Of a stretch of 37,954 nt of DNA, positions 1 through 7,578 are shown piece by piece; position 1 is the stretch's first letter; every line of letters begins with the position of its first letter. Made by a program: the position numbers and the translations under genes. Below the pieces are notes generated by a model, which was given only the letters and a program-made list of their open reading frames with translations, did no database searches and had not been told where the DNA came from. The DNA is from Methylococcales bacterium (GTDB lineage: Bacteria > Pseudomonadota > Gammaproteobacteria > Methylococcales > Methylomonadaceae), in contig JAUYBJ010000093.1 in the NCBI GenBank assembly GCA_030693155.1, forward strand, positions 1-37,954, written 5' to 3'.

Positions 1-213
1 GTAAAGCTGCTGAATGATCAGAGCACGCACCATCAGCTCGGTGGGAAACGGATGTCGGCCTCCACGATCAAGGCCAGGACGCGGTGCCTCTCGGTCAATC
101 GCTGCCGCCAGTGCTACAAAATCAACATGCTTTTCCAGGAACTGCAAGCTATCACCCAGCTTGTTCAGCTTGGCTTCTCGTTCTTCGGCGGCAAATAAAC
201 TTTCTTTGATCAT
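1..213 (-). CDS. IS5-family transposase, N-terminal fragment cut by window edge
   Basis: Read on the minus strand from ATG at 213, this frame is open to the window edge and gives 71 residues beginning MIKESLFAAEEREAKLNKLG. The segments FLEKHVDF, DREAPRP and GRHPFPTELMVRALIIQQLY are the typical N-terminal (DUF772-type) region of IS5-group DDE transposases. The catalytic domain would lie before position 1, so activity cannot be judged. No in-frame ATG lies further upstream before a stop. Family membership rests on recognising this N-terminal signature, not on an alignment. Confidence 0.8.
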   Translation of the reverse strand, partial: MIKESLFAAEEREAKLNKLGDSLQFLEKHVDFVALAAAIDREAPRPGLDRGGRHPFPTELMVRALIIQQLY

Positions 214-280
214 GGCAGGTAATAAATTGATGGGTGATTAATCATTATTATCCCATGACTATGGGTTTTTCGAGATGCCC
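1..280 (-). mobile_element. 5' end of an IS5-type insertion sequence
   Basis: The transposase fragment is preceded, on its own strand, by a short AT-rich leader starting about GGGCATCTCGAAAAACCC (complement of 263-280). A GGG-beginning terminus of this kind is usual for IS5-group elements, so the outer boundary is placed near 280. The opposite end and any target duplication are outside the window, so the boundary is an inference. Confidence 0.5.
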
Positions 281-329
281 AATTATAGCTTATAGGTATC
301 TACACAAGTTTAAGCTAGCAGTAAAAGCA

Positions 330-459
330 CCGTCATACTGGCATGGATGCCAGTATCCAGTCACATGGATGTGAAGCGGTGATGCTAAATCAAGCACTGG
401 CGAGCTATCAAAGCTACCTTCCATGGCATTGGATTCCAGCATCCATGCTGGAATGACGG
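330..459. repeat. 130-bp inverted-repeat element with two palindromic ends
   Basis: The left end (about 330-358, CCGTCATACTGGCATGGATG...) and right end (about 431-459) are imperfect inverted copies of each other. Each end is also locally palindromic: ACTGGCATGGATGCCAGT on the left and CCAGCATCCATGCTGG on the right. The ~70 bp between has no convincing gene. The layout suggests a dispersed non-coding repeat or MITE-like unit filling the 281-586 gap. The rest of the gap up to the tetR promoter shows nothing else. Confidence 0.6.
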
Positions 460-550
460 CATTACGATTATTGACTAAAAACAGCTTGACCTGTTTTATC
501 CCAGCGTAACTTTTGACAGTGTAGCGCGGAATACAAACTGAATAATTTTT

Positions 551-580
551 TTGACAAAATAAGACAACTGGTCGTATTAT
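551..580 (+). promoter_or_regulatory. tetR promoter with overlapping operator-like site
   Basis: A consensus -35 TTGACA (551-556) and a -10 TATTAT (575-580) are separated by 18 bp, just before the TetR-family start at 587. Between and over these boxes lies AAGACAACTGGTCGTATTA (561-579), which contains imperfect dyad GAC...GTC. The same 19-mer with three differences occurs at 1268-1286 before the next gene, so it is a likely autoregulatory operator. The very short leader (about 0-7 nt before ATG) would mean a nearly leaderless mRNA if the -10 is right. Confidence 0.6.
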
Positions 581-586
581 TAAGCC

Positions 587-1180
587 ATGAGCAGAACAAC
601 ACAAAAAGAAATCAACCGCGAAAATTTATTGAACCAAGGGGTAGCGTTGCTGATGCAGCAGGGTTATCACGGTACGGGCTTACAAGAAATTTTGGACGCG
701 GTGCAAATACCTAAAGGGTCTTTCTACAATTATTTTGGTAGTAAGGAGAACTTTGGCGCGGCAGTGATTGAGCATTACATCACGCCTTATGTTGAGCAAA
801 TGAGCCGTTATTTAGCGCAAGACCCTGACGCGCTCAGTGCCTTACAACGTTATTTTAATGAATCCATTACTGAGTTAGAACGCACCGATTTTAAAGGCGG
901 CTGTTTGTTGGGTAATTTAATCGGTGAAATTGGCGATAGCAGCGAGGTTTGCCGTGTCGCGTTGCAAACCACCTTGAATCGTTATCGGGATGTGTTGCAA
1001 TTAGGCATCAGTCTGGCTCAGCAACAAGGCACGATACGCACTGATAAATCAGCGTGTGAACTGGCAGATTTATTGGTCAACACTTGGCAAGGCGCGTTGT
1101 TGCGCATGAAAGTGGAGCAATCAACCGCTCCGCTAACACAATGTTGTCAGGCATTATTGGGGGATTTTTTTAAAGCGTGA
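587..1180 (+). CDS. TetR/AcrR-family repressor, NemR-like
   Basis: This 197-residue protein has a classic TetR N-terminal helix-turn-helix (residues about 10-57), with the recognition stretch IPKGSFYNYFGSKENFG. The C-terminal ligand domain contains GGCLLGNLIGEIGD, which matches the SGCLTVKLSAEVCD segment of E. coli NemR as I remember it. Counting residues places Cys106 and Lys175 exactly where NemR has its redox pair, known from NemR work to sense hypochlorous acid and electrophiles. The gene sits upstream of a DUF4242 gene and a secreted beta-propeller gene whose promoter shares its operator-like sequence. The likely role is a repressor sensing oxidants or reactive electrophiles. The TetR call is firm; the sensing chemistry is inferred from two conserved residues. 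Confidence 0.9.
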   Translation: MSRTTQKEINRENLLNQGVALLMQQGYHGTGLQEILDAVQIPKGSFYNYFGSKENFGAAVIEHYITPYVEQMSRYLAQDPDALSALQRYFNESITELERTDFKGGCLLGNLIGEIGDSSEVCRVALQTTLNRYRDVLQLGISLAQQQGTIRTDKSACELADLLVNTWQGALLRMKVEQSTAPLTQCCQALLGDFFKA

Positions 1181-1203
1181 TGTTAGACAGGGCATTTACT
1201 CTC

Positions 1204-1234
1204 GACCTGCGAGGTTTTAAAAACCTCGCAGGTC
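1204..1234. repeat. Perfect palindromic repeat (REP-like) after tetR
   Basis: Arms GACCTGCGAGGTTTT (1204-1218) and its exact complement (1220-1234) flank a single A. The stem is long and perfect but is not followed by a T-run, so it resembles a dispersed palindromic repeat more than a designed terminator. It could still slow read-through from tetR into the next gene. Confidence 0.75.
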
Positions 1235-1255
1235 TCATGTAGCTCTGAATTTTTA

Positions 1256-1286
1256 TTGCGCTTTAACAAGACGACTCGTCATATTA
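1256..1286 (+). promoter_or_regulatory. DUF4242 promoter with TetR operator-like site
   Basis: A -35-like TTGCGC (1256-1261) and -10-like CATATT (1280-1285) are 18 bp apart. AAGACGACTCGTCATATTA (1268-1286) overlaps the spacer and the -10. It includes the perfect dyad GACGA-C-TCGTC and matches the site at 561-579 at 16 of 19 positions. A strong ribosome binding site AGGAGG (1296-1301) follows before the ATG at 1306. The hexamers are ordinary guesses; the shared 19-mer is directly visible. Confidence 0.55.
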
Positions 1287-1305
1287 ATCAAACACAGGAG
1301 GCATT

Positions 1306-1578
1306 ATGCCAAAGTATATTATCGAACGTGACATCCCCAGCGCGGGCGCATTAACTGCTCAGGATTTACAAGGTATTTCGCAAAAATCGTGCGGTGTATT
1401 GAGCAGCATGGGAACTAAAATTCAGTGGGTAGAAAGTTATGTCACTGACGATAAAGTGTATTGCGTGTATATCGCACCCGATGAAGCGACAGTTAAAGCA
1501 CACGCTGAACAAGGCGGCTTTCCTGCTAATCGTATTTCGCAAATCAGAACCATGATCGACCCGACCACAGCAGAATAA
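1306..1578 (+). CDS. DUF4242 (SCO4226-type, nickel-binding-like) small protein
   Basis: This 90-residue protein starts MPKYIIERDIPSAG and contains KIQWVESYVTDDKVYCVYIAPDE and GGFPANRISQIRTMIDPTTA. That is the pattern of the DUF4242 family, small ferredoxin-like-fold proteins. The Streptomyces member SCO4226 was described as nickel binding. The start is supported by AGGAGG five bases upstream. It has no signal peptide, so it should be cytoplasmic. It lies about 95 bp before the beta-propeller gene and appears to share a promoter controlled by the upstream TetR protein. Its biochemical function in this organism is unknown. Confidence 0.8.
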   Translation: MPKYIIERDIPSAGALTAQDLQGISQKSCGVLSSMGTKIQWVESYVTDDKVYCVYIAPDEATVKAHAEQGGFPANRISQIRTMIDPTTAE

Positions 1579-1587
1579 GTTGTTCAG

Positions 1588-1619
1588 ATGGCTGCCAGTC
1601 TTTAAAAGCTGGCAGTCAT
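1588..1619. repeat. Imperfect palindrome between DUF4242 and beta-propeller genes
   Basis: ATGGCTGCCAGTCTTT (1588-1603) pairs imperfectly with AAAAGCTGGCAGTCAT. No T-run follows, so strong termination is not expected. The sequence resembles the CTGCCAGTCC palindrome at 18032-18065 inside the RND pump gene, suggesting one dispersed repeat family. Confidence 0.55.
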
Positions 1620-1672
1620 TGTATATCGCTCCCACCCTCTGGTGTGAGAACCAAATTACTTGAGACCTTACT

Positions 1673-2839
1673 ATGAAAACCACCCGCCTTTTGGCCGCTA
1701 TCCTCACCGCTTGTATTATCATTCCCGTCACCGTACAGGCGGAAATACTGGCGATGGTGAACTATGAAAGCAAACCTAATCAAACACCCAGACGTGAGGG
1801 AATCGCGATTATCGACGTAGACCCTGAATCACACAATTTCGGCAAAATCCTCAATGACATTCCGTTACCCGATGATCTTGTTGCGCACCATATTTTTTAT
1901 AATAAAGACCTCAGCAAAGCCTATATCACCTCATTAGGTAACGGCGCATTACACGTTATGGACATGAAACACGTTCCGTATCAGCCGAAAAAAGTTGATC
2001 TGCCCGATTGTCAGGTCAGTGAAGATTTTGCGTTTTCAGAAGACGGACAACGCTGGTATCTCACCTGCATGGGTTCAAGTAATGTAATCGTGGGTGATGC
2101 AAAAACCGATGCGCAGATTCAGGTAATCGCCGCGAATGGTAAAGATACGTTTATTCGTTATCCGCATGGTATCGGCTTAAATGAAGACATTGACCGCATG
2201 ATAGTCACCAGCACCGTGCGCCCGTCTGATTTGGGTGATGCAGGTGAAACGGTCACTGTGATTGAACCGTCCAGCGGTAAAGTATTATCCACGCACAAGC
2301 TGTCCGATAAACCCTCGCCTTCTGGTTCATCACCTGTAGAAGCGGTCTTTTTACCACACGCCAAACCTGCTATGGCATACATTAATACCCTATTCGGCGG
2401 CGCGTTATGGACAGCGACATGGAACGAAACCAGCAAAGATTTCAGTTTTCAACAAGTATTTGACTTTAGCAGTCAGCAACAAGGTGTGCCGTTAGAAATT
2501 TATTTCAACGACAAACATGATCGTCTGTATATCAGCACGGCGAAACCAGGGGCATTAAACATTTTCGACATCAGCGGTGATTTGAAATCCAAGCCCAAAC
2601 ATTTAAAAACCATCCCCACCGCAGCAGGTTCACATCACATCGTGTTTTCACCTGATGAGCATTATGCAATTGTACAAAACAGTTTTTTAAATTTACCTGA
2701 AATGGATGATGGATCAATCAGCGTCATTGATTTACAAAAAGAAGAAAAAATCGCCAGCATTGATGTATTGAAAAATCAGGGTTTCAAGCCTAATTGCATC
2801 ATTATGTTACCTAAATGGCATCACGATGATGCGCATTAA
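1673..2839 (+). CDS. Secreted YncE-like beta-propeller protein
   Basis: This 388-residue protein begins with a clear signal peptide (MKTTRLLAAILTACIIIPVT, cleavage probably after VQA at 23), so it should be periplasmic. The body has repeating strands with motifs such as GIAIIDVDPES, GALHVMDMKH, HHIFYNKDLSKAYITS, YPHGIGLNEDIDRMIVTS and SHHIVFSPDEHYAIVQN. These are blades of a YVTN/YncE-type beta-propeller. Paired histidines (HH in two blades, PHG, and HH near the C-terminus) could bind metal, which is only an inference. It is probably expressed with the upstream DUF4242 gene under the NemR-like regulator. It ends five bases from the convergent spoT stop. The substrate is not recognisable. Confidence 0.75.
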   Translation: MKTTRLLAAILTACIIIPVTVQAEILAMVNYESKPNQTPRREGIAIIDVDPESHNFGKILNDIPLPDDLVAHHIFYNKDLSKAYITSLGNGALHVMDMKHVPYQPKKVDLPDCQVSEDFAFSEDGQRWYLTCMGSSNVIVGDAKTDAQIQVIAANGKDTFIRYPHGIGLNEDIDRMIVTSTVRPSDLGDAGETVTVIEPSSGKVLSTHKLSDKPSPSGSSPVEAVFLPHAKPAMAYINTLFGGALWTATWNETSKDFSFQQVFDFSSQQQGVPLEIYFNDKHDRLYISTAKPGALNIFDISGDLKSKPKHLKTIPTAAGSHHIVFSPDEHYAIVQNSFLNLPEMDDGSISVIDLQKEEKIASIDVLKNQGFKPNCIIMLPKWHHDDAH

Positions 2840-2844
2840 CAGGG

Positions 2845-5016
2845 TTAGGCTTTAACCCGCGTGATTTTCAACACAATAGTAAGCTCTTTCAGACGGCGGA
2901 TGATTTTTGCCAGATGTACGCGGTCTTTAACGGTCAGGGTGATTAAGTCAATGCAGACATGAACATCCTGATCGACCACGGTAACGTTTTCAATATTGGA
3001 ATCGAATTCGGAAATGGTTGAGGCGATAGTGGCGAGTGCGCCGCGCTGATTGAGAATTTCCAAGCGCAGTTCAGCGGGGAAATCGCCGACGACATCGGTA
3101 CTCCATTCTACATCCAGCCAGTTGGTGTGTTTTTTTCTGAGGATGGTGCGATTGCGGCAGGCGTGATGATGTACCACGATGCCTTTGCCCGGATTAAAGA
3201 AGCCGATAATGGCATCCCCTGGAATCGGTCTACAGCATTTGGCAAGCGTGATAACCATGCCTTCCGTGCCTTTGATGACGAGCGGATTTTTTTGCTGTTT
3301 GTCGTTTTCAGTGTCGTTGAGTCTGACGTTGGCACTGACATCATCTTGTTCCAGTCGTTTGGCGATAAGAAACGGCATTTTATTACCTAAGCCGATGTCT
3401 TCTAACAGTGCGTCTAGTGAGCGCGATTTGGTCGAGGCGAGCAAGCCTTGCAGGCGTGAGTCTTCAATAGTATCCAATTGTAACCGCATGGTGTGCAGTT
3501 CTTTTTCCAACAGTCTGCGTCCTAGGTTAATGGCTTCTTGCTGTTTAAAGTTTTTCAGGAAGTTGCGGATGCTGGAACGGGCTTTCACGGTGGTGACATA
3601 ATTCAGCCACAATGGATTGGGTCTTGCCCACGGTGCGGTAATGACTTCAACCGTTACACCGTTTTCCAGTTTTGTTTGTAACGGGACGAGCTGTTTATCA
3701 ATCATCGCAGAAATGCACGAGTTACCGATGTCGGTATGCACGGCATACGCAAAATCAACAATAGTCGCATTTCGGGCAATTTTAATAATTTTGCCTTTGG
3801 GAGTGAAAACAAACACTTCCTGAGGAAATAAATCGACTTTTAAATTATCAATAAATTCCAGCGAGTCACCCGCTGATTTTTGAATTTCCAGTAACTCCCG
3901 CAGCCATTCATTGGCACTCGCCTGAATTTTTTCCGCTTTGCCGTTATCCGATTTATACAACCAATGCGCAGCAATGCCTGATTCCGACATATGGTGCATT
4001 TCGTGGGTTCGGATTTGTATTTCAATCGGCTGCCCATAAGGCCCAATCAATAGCGTATGCAAGGATTGATAGCCATTGGCTTTGGGCAGGGCAATATAAT
4101 CTTTAAAGCGACCGGGAATCGGTTTGTATAAATTATGGACGATACCCAAGACGCGGTAACAACTATCCACCGTGTCACAAAAAATCCGAAACGCATAGAG
4201 ATCAAATACTGCCGCTAAGGACAGTTTTTTCAGGTACATTTTTTGATAAATGCTGTAAATATTCTTTTCGCGTCCTAATACATTGCACGGCAGATTGGCT
4301 TGTTCCAGACGGTTTTTGATTGAACTTTCGATGGTATCAATGACTTTTCGGCGGTTGCCCCGCGCTTTTTTGAGTGCATTACTGATCACGGCATAGCGAT
4401 AAGGATACATTGCTTCAAAGCCGAGCGTTTCCAGTTGATGGCGAATGTGGTTCATGCCTAAACGGTTGGCAATCGGCGCGTAAATATCCAGCGTTTCCCG
4501 CGCAATACGGCGTTTTTTTTCAGGTGGCATCACGCCCAGTGTCTGCATATTGTGCAGGCGGTCAGCGAGTTTAACTAGAATGACGCGCAAATCCTTACCC
4601 ATTGCCAGAAACATTTTGCGGACATTTTCCGCTTGGGTTTCGGCTTGGGAACGGCTGGCTATTTTGGTGAGTTTGGTAACACCGTCCACTAGTTCGGCAA
4701 CTTCTACGCCGAACTGAGTAGCCACTTCTTGTTTGCTGACCTGACAATCTTCAATCACATCATGCAAAATAGCCGCCATAATGCCCCGCGCATCCATGTG
4801 CATTCCAGCCAGTATGATGGCGACGGACAGCGGGTGGCAAATGTAGGCTTCGCCGCTTTTACGAAATTGCCCCGCGTGGGCTAACGCGCCGAATTGATAG
4901 GCGCGTACACAATCATCAACTTGCGCTTGATCTAAATAGCCAGATAATTCCTGTGACAACCGCGCAATCAGAACGTCTTCAGGGCGTTGCAGAGCGAGGC
5001 AATCTGGCGTATCCAT
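2845..5016 (-). CDS. spoT: Bifunctional (p)ppGpp synthetase/hydrolase
   Basis: This 723-residue cytoplasmic Rel/Spo enzyme makes and degrades the stringent-response alarmone (p)ppGpp. The hydrolase domain carries HDVIED at 85-90 and KLADRLHNMQTL near 149-160. The synthetase domain carries RFKD (303-306), the basic signature of bifunctional enzymes rather than the ExDD of RelA, and NGYQSLHT from 314. A TGS domain (VFVFTPKGKIIKI) starts around 400 and an ACT domain occupies the C-terminus (about 650-720). Length is normal for the family. It lies 11 bp downstream of rpoZ, the usual proteobacterial pairing, here without gmk directly before rpoZ. Confidence 0.96.
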   Translation of the reverse strand: MDTPDCLALQRPEDVLIARLSQELSGYLDQAQVDDCVRAYQFGALAHAGQFRKSGEAYICHPLSVAIILAGMHMDARGIMAAILHDVIEDCQVSKQEVATQFGVEVAELVDGVTKLTKIASRSQAETQAENVRKMFLAMGKDLRVILVKLADRLHNMQTLGVMPPEKKRRIARETLDIYAPIANRLGMNHIRHQLETLGFEAMYPYRYAVISNALKKARGNRRKVIDTIESSIKNRLEQANLPCNVLGREKNIYSIYQKMYLKKLSLAAVFDLYAFRIFCDTVDSCYRVLGIVHNLYKPIPGRFKDYIALPKANGYQSLHTLLIGPYGQPIEIQIRTHEMHHMSESGIAAHWLYKSDNGKAEKIQASANEWLRELLEIQKSAGDSLEFIDNLKVDLFPQEVFVFTPKGKIIKIARNATIVDFAYAVHTDIGNSCISAMIDKQLVPLQTKLENGVTVEVITAPWARPNPLWLNYVTTVKARSSIRNFLKNFKQQEAINLGRRLLEKELHTMRLQLDTIEDSRLQGLLASTKSRSLDALLEDIGLGNKMPFLIAKRLEQDDVSANVRLNDTENDKQQKNPLVIKGTEGMVITLAKCCRPIPGDAIIGFFNPGKGIVVHHHACRNRTILRKKHTNWLDVEWSTDVVGDFPAELRLEILNQRGALATIASTISEFDSNIENVTVVDQDVHVCIDLITLTVKDRVHLAKIIRRLKELTIVLKITRVKA

Positions 5017-5027
5017 AATGCGTGTGC

Positions 5028-5267
5028 TTAGAATTGCGGGTTGTAGTCATGCACTTCACCAACGCGGTGCAATGCGTTGATGTTTTCAGTGGTGACATGA
5101 CCTGCGGCGATTTCGCGTAATGCTAATACGGTATCTTTATCTTTGCCGCGCGGCAAAAATTCAGTCGCACCGTGGCTTAACTGACGCGCTCTGGTACTGG
5201 CTAATAACACCAGTTTGAAACGGTTTTCTACGTTTTCTAAACAATCTTCAATCGTAACTCTTGCCAT
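5028..5267 (-). CDS. rpoZ: RNA polymerase omega subunit
   Basis: The 79-residue sequence [20 protein letters not shown] followed by LASTRARQL and [16 protein letters not shown] is a standard omega subunit. Omega helps assemble the beta-prime subunit of RNA polymerase and contributes to the ppGpp binding site. It is immediately upstream of spoT (11 bp gap) on the same strand, so the two are probably co-transcribed. The common upstream partner gmk is not present next to it; a small hypothetical gene takes that place. Confidence 0.96.
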   Translation of the reverse strand: MARVTIEDCLENVENRFKLVLLASTRARQLSHGATEFLPRGKDKDTVLALREIAAGHVTTENINALHRVGEVHDYNPQF

Positions 5268-5294
5268 TTTGTAAACCTTATTGTGGTAGTTATC

Positions 5295-5318
5295 GTTCCT
5301 ACGCGCTGGCGTGGGAAC
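5295..5318. repeat. GTTCC..GGAAC hairpin repeat
   Basis: GTTCCTACGC (5295-5304) and GCGTGGGAAC (5309-5318) form a 10-bp stem with a GCTG loop. It sits between the small hypothetical gene and rpoZ. A diverged relative of the same GTTCCCACGC type is seen at 15436-15582, where it is interrupted by another element. Confidence 0.6.
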
Positions 5319-5326
5319 TTATGAAT

Positions 5327-5647
5327 TTAATTAAAATCAGAAATTTGAGCTGGATACAAAGAAAACCAATTTTGGTTATAAACAGCCTCACGGTCGATTG
5401 GTAAATTTGCTACAGTGGTTAGACCAGCCCCTGGCAACCCAGTTGTTTGATTTACCACTATGCAAGTAAGTGGTGGCAAACCGTTAGCTTGGCAATAATT
5501 CATGATGCGCCCCAAAATTTGAGAGAGTACACCTGCACCGTCAAATTCAAGGTTATCTGCAACTTGTCCGTATGTAAGTGTTTGCCTATTATGGGCGGCA
5601 CTTATAAGAATTTGCCAAACTTGCATGGCTCTTTCGCAACGTTTCAT
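5327..5647 (-). CDS. Conserved small hypothetical protein (LTYG..LPPLT type)
   Basis: This 106-residue protein has A..VW.IL...A...QTLTYGQVAD near the N-terminus, then YCQANGLPPLTCIVVNQTTG and LPGAG. I recognise this pattern from widespread uncharacterised bacterial proteins of similar size. The first half looks like a winged-helix-like fold by helix and turn pattern, which is a guess. An excellent ribosome binding site (GGGGGAG) lies just before the ATG, supporting that it is real. It stands alone between repeats and upstream of rpoZ. No function can be assigned. Confidence 0.7.
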   Translation of the reverse strand: MKRCERAMQVWQILISAAHNRQTLTYGQVADNLEFDGAGVLSQILGRIMNYCQANGLPPLTCIVVNQTTGLPGAGLTTVANLPIDREAVYNQNWFSLYPAQISDFN

Positions 5648-5670
5648 TTAGCTCCCCCTATTATCTCGGT

Positions 5671-5723
5671 ATGTAGGTTGGGTTAGGCGGTAGCCAGATG
5701 GGGTACACTAAGCCAACCTACAT
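5671..5723. repeat. REP-like inverted repeat ATGTAGGTTGG..CCAACCTACAT
   Basis: Arms ATGTAGGTTGG (5671-5681) and CCAACCTACAT (5713-5723) are perfect complements around a ~31-bp centre. It fills the gap after pgk and before the hypothetical gene. The arm sequence matches a type of dispersed repeat common in proteobacterial genomes. Confidence 0.65.
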
Positions 5724-5729
5724 TATTGA

Positions 5730-6902
5730 CTAACCGCGTGATTTTAACACAGCTACCGCAGGTAATTCTTTTCCTTCAAGAAATTCAAGGAATGCACCGC
5801 CGCCTGTAGACGTATAAGACACTTTGTCGTTGATGCCGTATTTGTCTATGGCGGCTAAGGTATCGCCACCGCCAGCAATGGAAAACGCACTGCTTTCGGC
5901 AATCGCGGTAGACAGTGTTTGTGTGCCGTGGCTGAATTGTTCAATTTCAAATACGCCAACTGGGCCGTTCCAGACAATGGTTCCTGCTGATTTTAATAAC
6001 TCAGCATAATGTTTTGCGGTATCTGGGCCAATGTCCAGAATTAAATCGTCCGCTTCAACGTCAGCGACTTGTTTAATGGTGGCAATCGCATTTTCAGAAA
6101 ATTCTTTCGCACACACTACGTCGGTAGGCACGGGAATTTCTGAACCTGCGGCTTTAGCGGCAGCCATTAACCGTTGTGCTTCTGGAATTAAATCGGCTTC
6201 GTACAGGGATTTACCGACGGGAAAACCTGCGGCGGCAATAAAGGTGTTAGCAATACCACCGCCAACGATGAGTTGGTCTACTTTTGTCGATAAAGATTCT
6301 AATACGGTTAATTTGGTTGATACTTTTGAACCGCCGACGATGGCGATTAACGGTTTAGTTGGAGTTTCCAGAGCTTTACCCAGTGCGTCTAATTCACTGG
6401 CTAATAAGGGACCTGCACAAACAACAGGGGCGAATTTTGCCACGCTGTGGGTTGAGGCTTGCGCTCTGTGCGCAGTACCGAAAGCATCCATGACGAATAC
6501 ATCACATAACGCTGCCATTTTTTTGCCCAGCTCGTCGCTGTTTTTTTCTTCGCCGACATTGAAACGCACGTTTTCACACAGTACCACTTCACCAGCGGCA
6601 ATGGTCACGCCGTCAATCCAGTCTTTTTCTAAGCGGACAGGTTTGTCCAGTAACAGAGCCAGACGGTCAGCGACAGGTTTTAATGAAGCAGCTTCGTCAT
6701 AGTGACCTTCTTCAGGGCGACCTAAATGCGACATGACCATCACCGCCGCGCCTTGAGCCAAGGCTTGTTGAATGGTGGGTACGCTGGCTTGAATACGAAT
6801 ATCGCTGGTGACAGTGCCGTTTTTAACAGGTACGTTTAAATCTTGACGGATTAATACTCGTTTACCGGCTAAATCCAGATCAATCATTCTTTGAATTGAC
6901 AT
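5730..6902 (-). CDS. pgk: Phosphoglycerate kinase
   Basis: This 390-residue enzyme converts 1,3-bisphosphoglycerate and ADP to 3-phosphoglycerate and ATP in glycolysis, or the reverse in gluconeogenesis and the Calvin cycle. The N-terminal substrate motif is [16 protein letters not shown] and the second substrate motif is [11 protein letters not shown]. The nucleotide site shows [18 protein letters not shown] and, near the C-terminus, [13 protein letters not shown] and [19 protein letters not shown]. Length is normal. It lies 28 bp downstream of a thioredoxin-fold gene on the same strand; it is not in a gap-pgk-fba cluster here. Confidence 0.97.
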   Translation of the reverse strand: MSIQRMIDLDLAGKRVLIRQDLNVPVKNGTVTSDIRIQASVPTIQQALAQGAAVMVMSHLGRPEEGHYDEAASLKPVADRLALLLDKPVRLEKDWIDGVTIAAGEVVLCENVRFNVGEEKNSDELGKKMAALCDVFVMDAFGTAHRAQASTHSVAKFAPVVCAGPLLASELDALGKALETPTKPLIAIVGGSKVSTKLTVLESLSTKVDQLIVGGGIANTFIAAAGFPVGKSLYEADLIPEAQRLMAAAKAAGSEIPVPTDVVCAKEFSENAIATIKQVADVEADDLILDIGPDTAKHYAELLKSAGTIVWNGPVGVFEIEQFSHGTQTLSTAIAESSAFSIAGGGDTLAAIDKYGINDKVSYTSTGGGAFLEFLEGKELPAVAVLKSRG

Positions 6903-6930
6903 ATTTTTCTCTCTTGTTGTGGGTGAGGTG

Positions 6931-7488
6931 TTAATGTTGTCGCCATTTAATCGAGCAACCTATGCTGGGAATTTGCTCTATTGAACCAAAACCTGTGGCG
7001 GCACAAAGTTTCATTGCTTCAAATAAGTCGCGTATTGTATCAGGTGGGGCAGTTTCTGTGCGACTGGCATCTAAACGCCCGCGATATTGCAGTTGTAAAT
7101 CGGCGTTATAACCAAAAAAATCGGGCGTACATACCGCACCATAGGCTTTAGCGACCGCTTGCGTGTCATCCAGCAGATAGGGAAAAGGATAGTCGTATTG
7201 TGCGGCGATTCGTTGCATATTTTCGTAAGAGTCTTCGGGATAGTCGGCGGTGTCGTTGGACATAATCGCCACTGAATGAATGCCGAAGGCTTTCAGTTCA
7301 CGGGTGTCGCGGATAATCCGTTCATGGATTGCCTTCACATAAGGGCAATGATTACAGATAAACATCACCAGCAAGCCGTTTTCGCCTTTGCACTGCGCCA
7401 GTGTCCAGCGTTGTCCATCGACACCGAGTAAATTAAAGTCGGGAGCGGGTGTACCAAAATCACACACGGGGGTTTCTGCTAATGCCAT
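6931..7488 (-). CDS. Thioredoxin-like AhpC/TSA-family protein
   Basis: This 185-residue thioredoxin-fold protein opens with [18 protein letters not shown] and carries [17 protein letters not shown]. The CxxC there is the redox site of a common family of cytoplasmic redoxins. [40 protein letters not shown] and the terminal PSIGCSIKW are also typical of this family. The ATG has a good GAGAGG ribosome binding site. No signal peptide is seen. It precedes pgk by 28 bp, probably sharing its mRNA, and is divergent from rimK. The precise redox partner is unknown. Confidence 0.88.
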   Translation of the reverse strand: MALAETPVCDFGTPAPDFNLLGVDGQRWTLAQCKGENGLLVMFICNHCPYVKAIHERIIRDTRELKAFGIHSVAIMSNDTADYPEDSYENMQRIAAQYDYPFPYLLDDTQAVAKAYGAVCTPDFFGYNADLQLQYRGRLDASRTETAPPDTIRDLFEAMKLCAATGFGSIEQIPSIGCSIKWRQH

Positions 7489-7578
7489 AACAACCTCTCA
7501 AATAAATAAAAATTAAACCTGCTTAGATTATTTCATGCCAAAATAGTCGGAGTATTCTAAGAACTAAATCAGGAAATT

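Noticed and set aside
3127-3601. Plus-strand reading frames of 87-140 codons within spoT
   Set aside because: They lie antisense to a fully conserved gene and have no recognisable domain; shadows of spoT.
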